Origin: JANOYC01 sp031428675
Lineage (GTDB): Bacteria; Actinomycetota; Actinomycetes; Actinomycetales; Microbacteriaceae
NCBI GenBank assembly: GCA_031428675.1
Contig: JANOYC010000099.1
Location: 1 to 16,679, forward strand
DNA: 16,679 nt
Direction of reading: 5' to 3'
Part shown: one piece after another, positions 15,408-16,679 of the stretch
Position numbering within the stretch: the first letter of the stretch is position 1
How the letters are laid out: every line of letters starts with the position of its first letter
The notes under the pieces: model-generated
The model's input: only the letters and a program-made list of their open reading frames with translations
Databases searched by the model: none
What the model was told of the DNA's origin: nothing
Translations under genes and position numbers: made by a program

Positions 15408-16115
15408 ATGCGAGACGGCGCTGCCTCGAAGGCGTTCTGGAATCGCGCGGCTCAGGAGAATGCCGCGTGGTACATCGCGACGGGCTTCGACCGTGAAAGC
15501 GCGGAGTTCTTCGAGTCGGGCAAGAGAGAGGTCGACACCTACTTGCGTTTCGCGGAGGTGGAACTCGGCAAAGACGATCTTGTCGTGGAGATCGGGTGCG
15601 GCGTCGGACGAATGACCCGACGACTTGCGGAACGGGCAGGGCAGGTTGTGGCCACCGACGTGTCGGGAGACATGATCGCGAAGGCTCGCGCGAACCTCGC
15701 TGACTCGCCCCATGTCTCCTTTGTCGAGATCGGAGGCGACGGCGAGCTTCCCGGCGAGGCGGGCTCGGCGACCGCAGTCTTCTCCTACATCACGATGCAG
15801 CACGTGCCGACCGCGTCAGCTCAAGAGCGGTACTTCGCCGAAGCCATCCGCTTGATCGCGCCCGGAGGGTGGGTGCTCATCCAGTTCCGGCGCCCCGGAG
15901 TCGTGGCGCGCATCCTCGACTGGACGGGGCACTTCGTTCACCGCGTCCGGGGTAGAAAAACCTTCGACCCGGCGTGGCGTGGCGCGCGCGTTCGTCCGTC
16001 GGCGCTGACGGCACACGCATCCCGCGACGTTTCGGTCGAGATCCTGCCACTCGGCCGTCGGCACATCTGGGCGCGGGCGCTGCGCCGGGCGAACGACGCC
16101 GGTGCGGCGGTTTAG
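15408..16115 (+). CDS. Class I SAM-dependent methyltransferase
   Basis: The 235-residue protein has the Rossmann SAM-binding motif VVEIGCGVGRMTRRLA (59-74), the acidic end of strand two at VATDVSGDMI (81-90), and later strands at VFSYITMQHV (124-133) and GGWVLIQF (153-160), as in Methyltransf_11-type enzymes. It has no signal peptide or membrane segment, so it acts in the cytoplasm. Surrounded by glycan genes, it probably methylates a sugar of the chain, perhaps as a cap that sets chain length; a small-molecule or lipid substrate is possible. It diverges from the ligase-like gene at 15352, and its stop overlaps the stop of the second ligase-like gene by four bases. Its region 160-195 (long, basic and aromatic) may form the acceptor site. 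Confidence 0.85.
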   Translation: MRDGAASKAFWNRAAQENAAWYIATGFDRESAEFFESGKREVDTYLRFAEVELGKDDLVVEIGCGVGRMTRRLAERAGQVVATDVSGDMIAKARANLADSPHVSFVEIGGDGELPGEAGSATAVFSYITMQHVPTASAQERYFAEAIRLIAPGGWVLIQFRRPGVVARILDWTGHFVHRVRGRKTFDPAWRGARVRPSALTAHASRDVSVEILPLGRRHIWARALRRANDAGAAV

Positions 16116-16679
16116 GCGAGTTCTTTGCGCTTGAGCTTGACTGCGGCAACGACGAGAATCATCCACCCGTACTCGACCAGCAATCGCGACTCCGCCGCAC
16201 TCTGGATGATGATGGCGACGAGCAGCAACAGCGGCAACAGCGACAGCGCCGTGTAGCGTCCACCCACGGGCACCTTCTGCAGGTCGAGGGTCGTGGCCAA
16301 CCGCCACGCGCGGGCGAATGCCATCACGACGAGGATGGCCAGCACGACGACGCCCACGAGTCCGAGCTGCAGCCATACGTCGATCCACGCGTTGTGCGCG
16401 TGCAATTGCACGACTCCGTTGCGAATGACGAGGTCGTCGAATGGTTCGACCCACGGCACCCAGTAGCTCACCCAACCCCAGCCCACGATCGGACGTTGCA
16501 GGGCGAGTCCGATCACGGCGTCCCAGATCTCCAACCGGCCGGTGAGATCCTCGCTCTTGCCGAGCAGCCCCAAGACCGTGCCGCGAAACACGATGGCGAG
16601 CGCGAGCACGATGGCGAGCACGGTGGCAATGCTGGCGTATACCGCAGTACGGCTGCGAGCCGTATCTGCGCGGCGCACG
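16112..16679 (-). CDS. O-antigen ligase-like membrane protein (partial, N-terminal part off the right edge)
   Basis: The frame is open from the window edge to a TAA at 16114-16112, giving 189 codons before the stop; the true start lies outside, and the GTG at 16678 is probably an internal valine. Visible are a membrane helix, then GRLEIWDAVIGLALQRP and GWGWVSYWVP in the outer loop, and the motif LHAHNAWIDVW (HAHN encoded at 16391-16402), which matches the His-x-His-Asn of O-antigen ligases and polymerases. About two to three helices and a basic LKRKELA tail follow. It resembles the protein at 14057 in this whole region, so the two are paralogues. With the histidines intact it is the better candidate for the working ligase or polymerase. 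Confidence 0.85.
   Translation of the reverse strand, partial: VRRADTARSRTAVYASIATVLAIVLALAIVFRGTVLGLLGKSEDLTGRLEIWDAVIGLALQRPIVGWGWVSYWVPWVEPFDDLVIRNGVVQLHAHNAWIDVWLQLGLVGVVVLAILVVMAFARAWRLATTLDLQKVPVGGRYTALSLLPLLLLVAIIIQSAAESRLLVEYGWMILVVAAVKLKRKELA

Noticed and set aside
15353..15409. Start of the ligase-like gene at ATG 15409 or GTG 15361
   Set aside because: ATG 15409 has no ribosome site, overlaps the start codon of the divergent methyltransferase and adds a hydrophilic Gly-rich stretch. ATG 15352 has a -10 at the spacing for a leaderless start. GTG 15361 overlaps that -10.

Overview
The window is high-GC DNA dense with genes, with GTG starts, start/stop overlaps and TANNNT-type -10 elements. 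This fits an actinobacterium; a member of the Microbacteriaceae is my best guess, but it rests on general style and not on a marker gene. Almost every gene belongs to the assembly of a surface polysaccharide. I read 12 genes: seven glycosyltransferases (one with two catalytic domains), a DUF2142-type membrane protein, a flippase-like membrane protein, two O-antigen-ligase/polymerase-like membrane proteins and one SAM-dependent methyltransferase. There are no tRNAs, rRNAs, CRISPR arrays, transposases or phage genes that I can see, and no intergenic gap exceeds about 230 bases.

Layout. (1) 1-1274, minus strand: a CgeB-like glycosyltransferase that runs off the left edge. (2) 1275-1501: a divergent control region with short perfect palindromes. 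(3) 1502-8608, plus strand: a GT2 enzyme with a decayed C-terminal half, its 59%-identical paralogue fused to an intact GT4-like half, a DUF2142 membrane protein and a GT4 enzyme; the last three are overlapped or coupled. (4) 8554-11781, minus strand: a GT2 enzyme, a flippase-like protein and a GT4 enzyme, with overlapping ends. (5) 11860-14035, plus strand: a polyprenyl-phosphate-sugar-synthase-like GT2 with membrane helices, then a second GT2. (6) 14057-15352, minus strand: an O-antigen-ligase-like protein lacking the usual histidine motif. (7) 15408-16115, plus strand: a methyltransferase. (8) 16112 to the right edge, minus strand: a second ligase-like protein with an intact His-x-His-Asn motif.

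How the genes could work together (inference). The cytoplasmic GT2 and GT4 enzymes would extend a lipid-linked glycan, the flippase-like protein would move it across the membrane, and a ligase/polymerase-like protein would polymerise it or attach it to the wall. The membrane-anchored GT2 at 11860 could charge polyprenyl phosphate with a sugar, which the DUF2142 protein could use outside the membrane to decorate the polymer. The methyltransferase could modify or cap a sugar. No nucleotide-sugar synthesis genes and no initiating phosphoglycosyl transferase lie in the window, so the locus must continue outside it or borrow from elsewhere.

The most notable points are the asymmetric paralogue pair at 1502-5854, the ligase-like protein that has lost its histidine motif beside one that kept it, the phased half-sites at 1300-1327, and the back-to-back, apparently leaderless starts at 15352 and 15408. 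I see no clear sign of a wholly new defence or mobile system.
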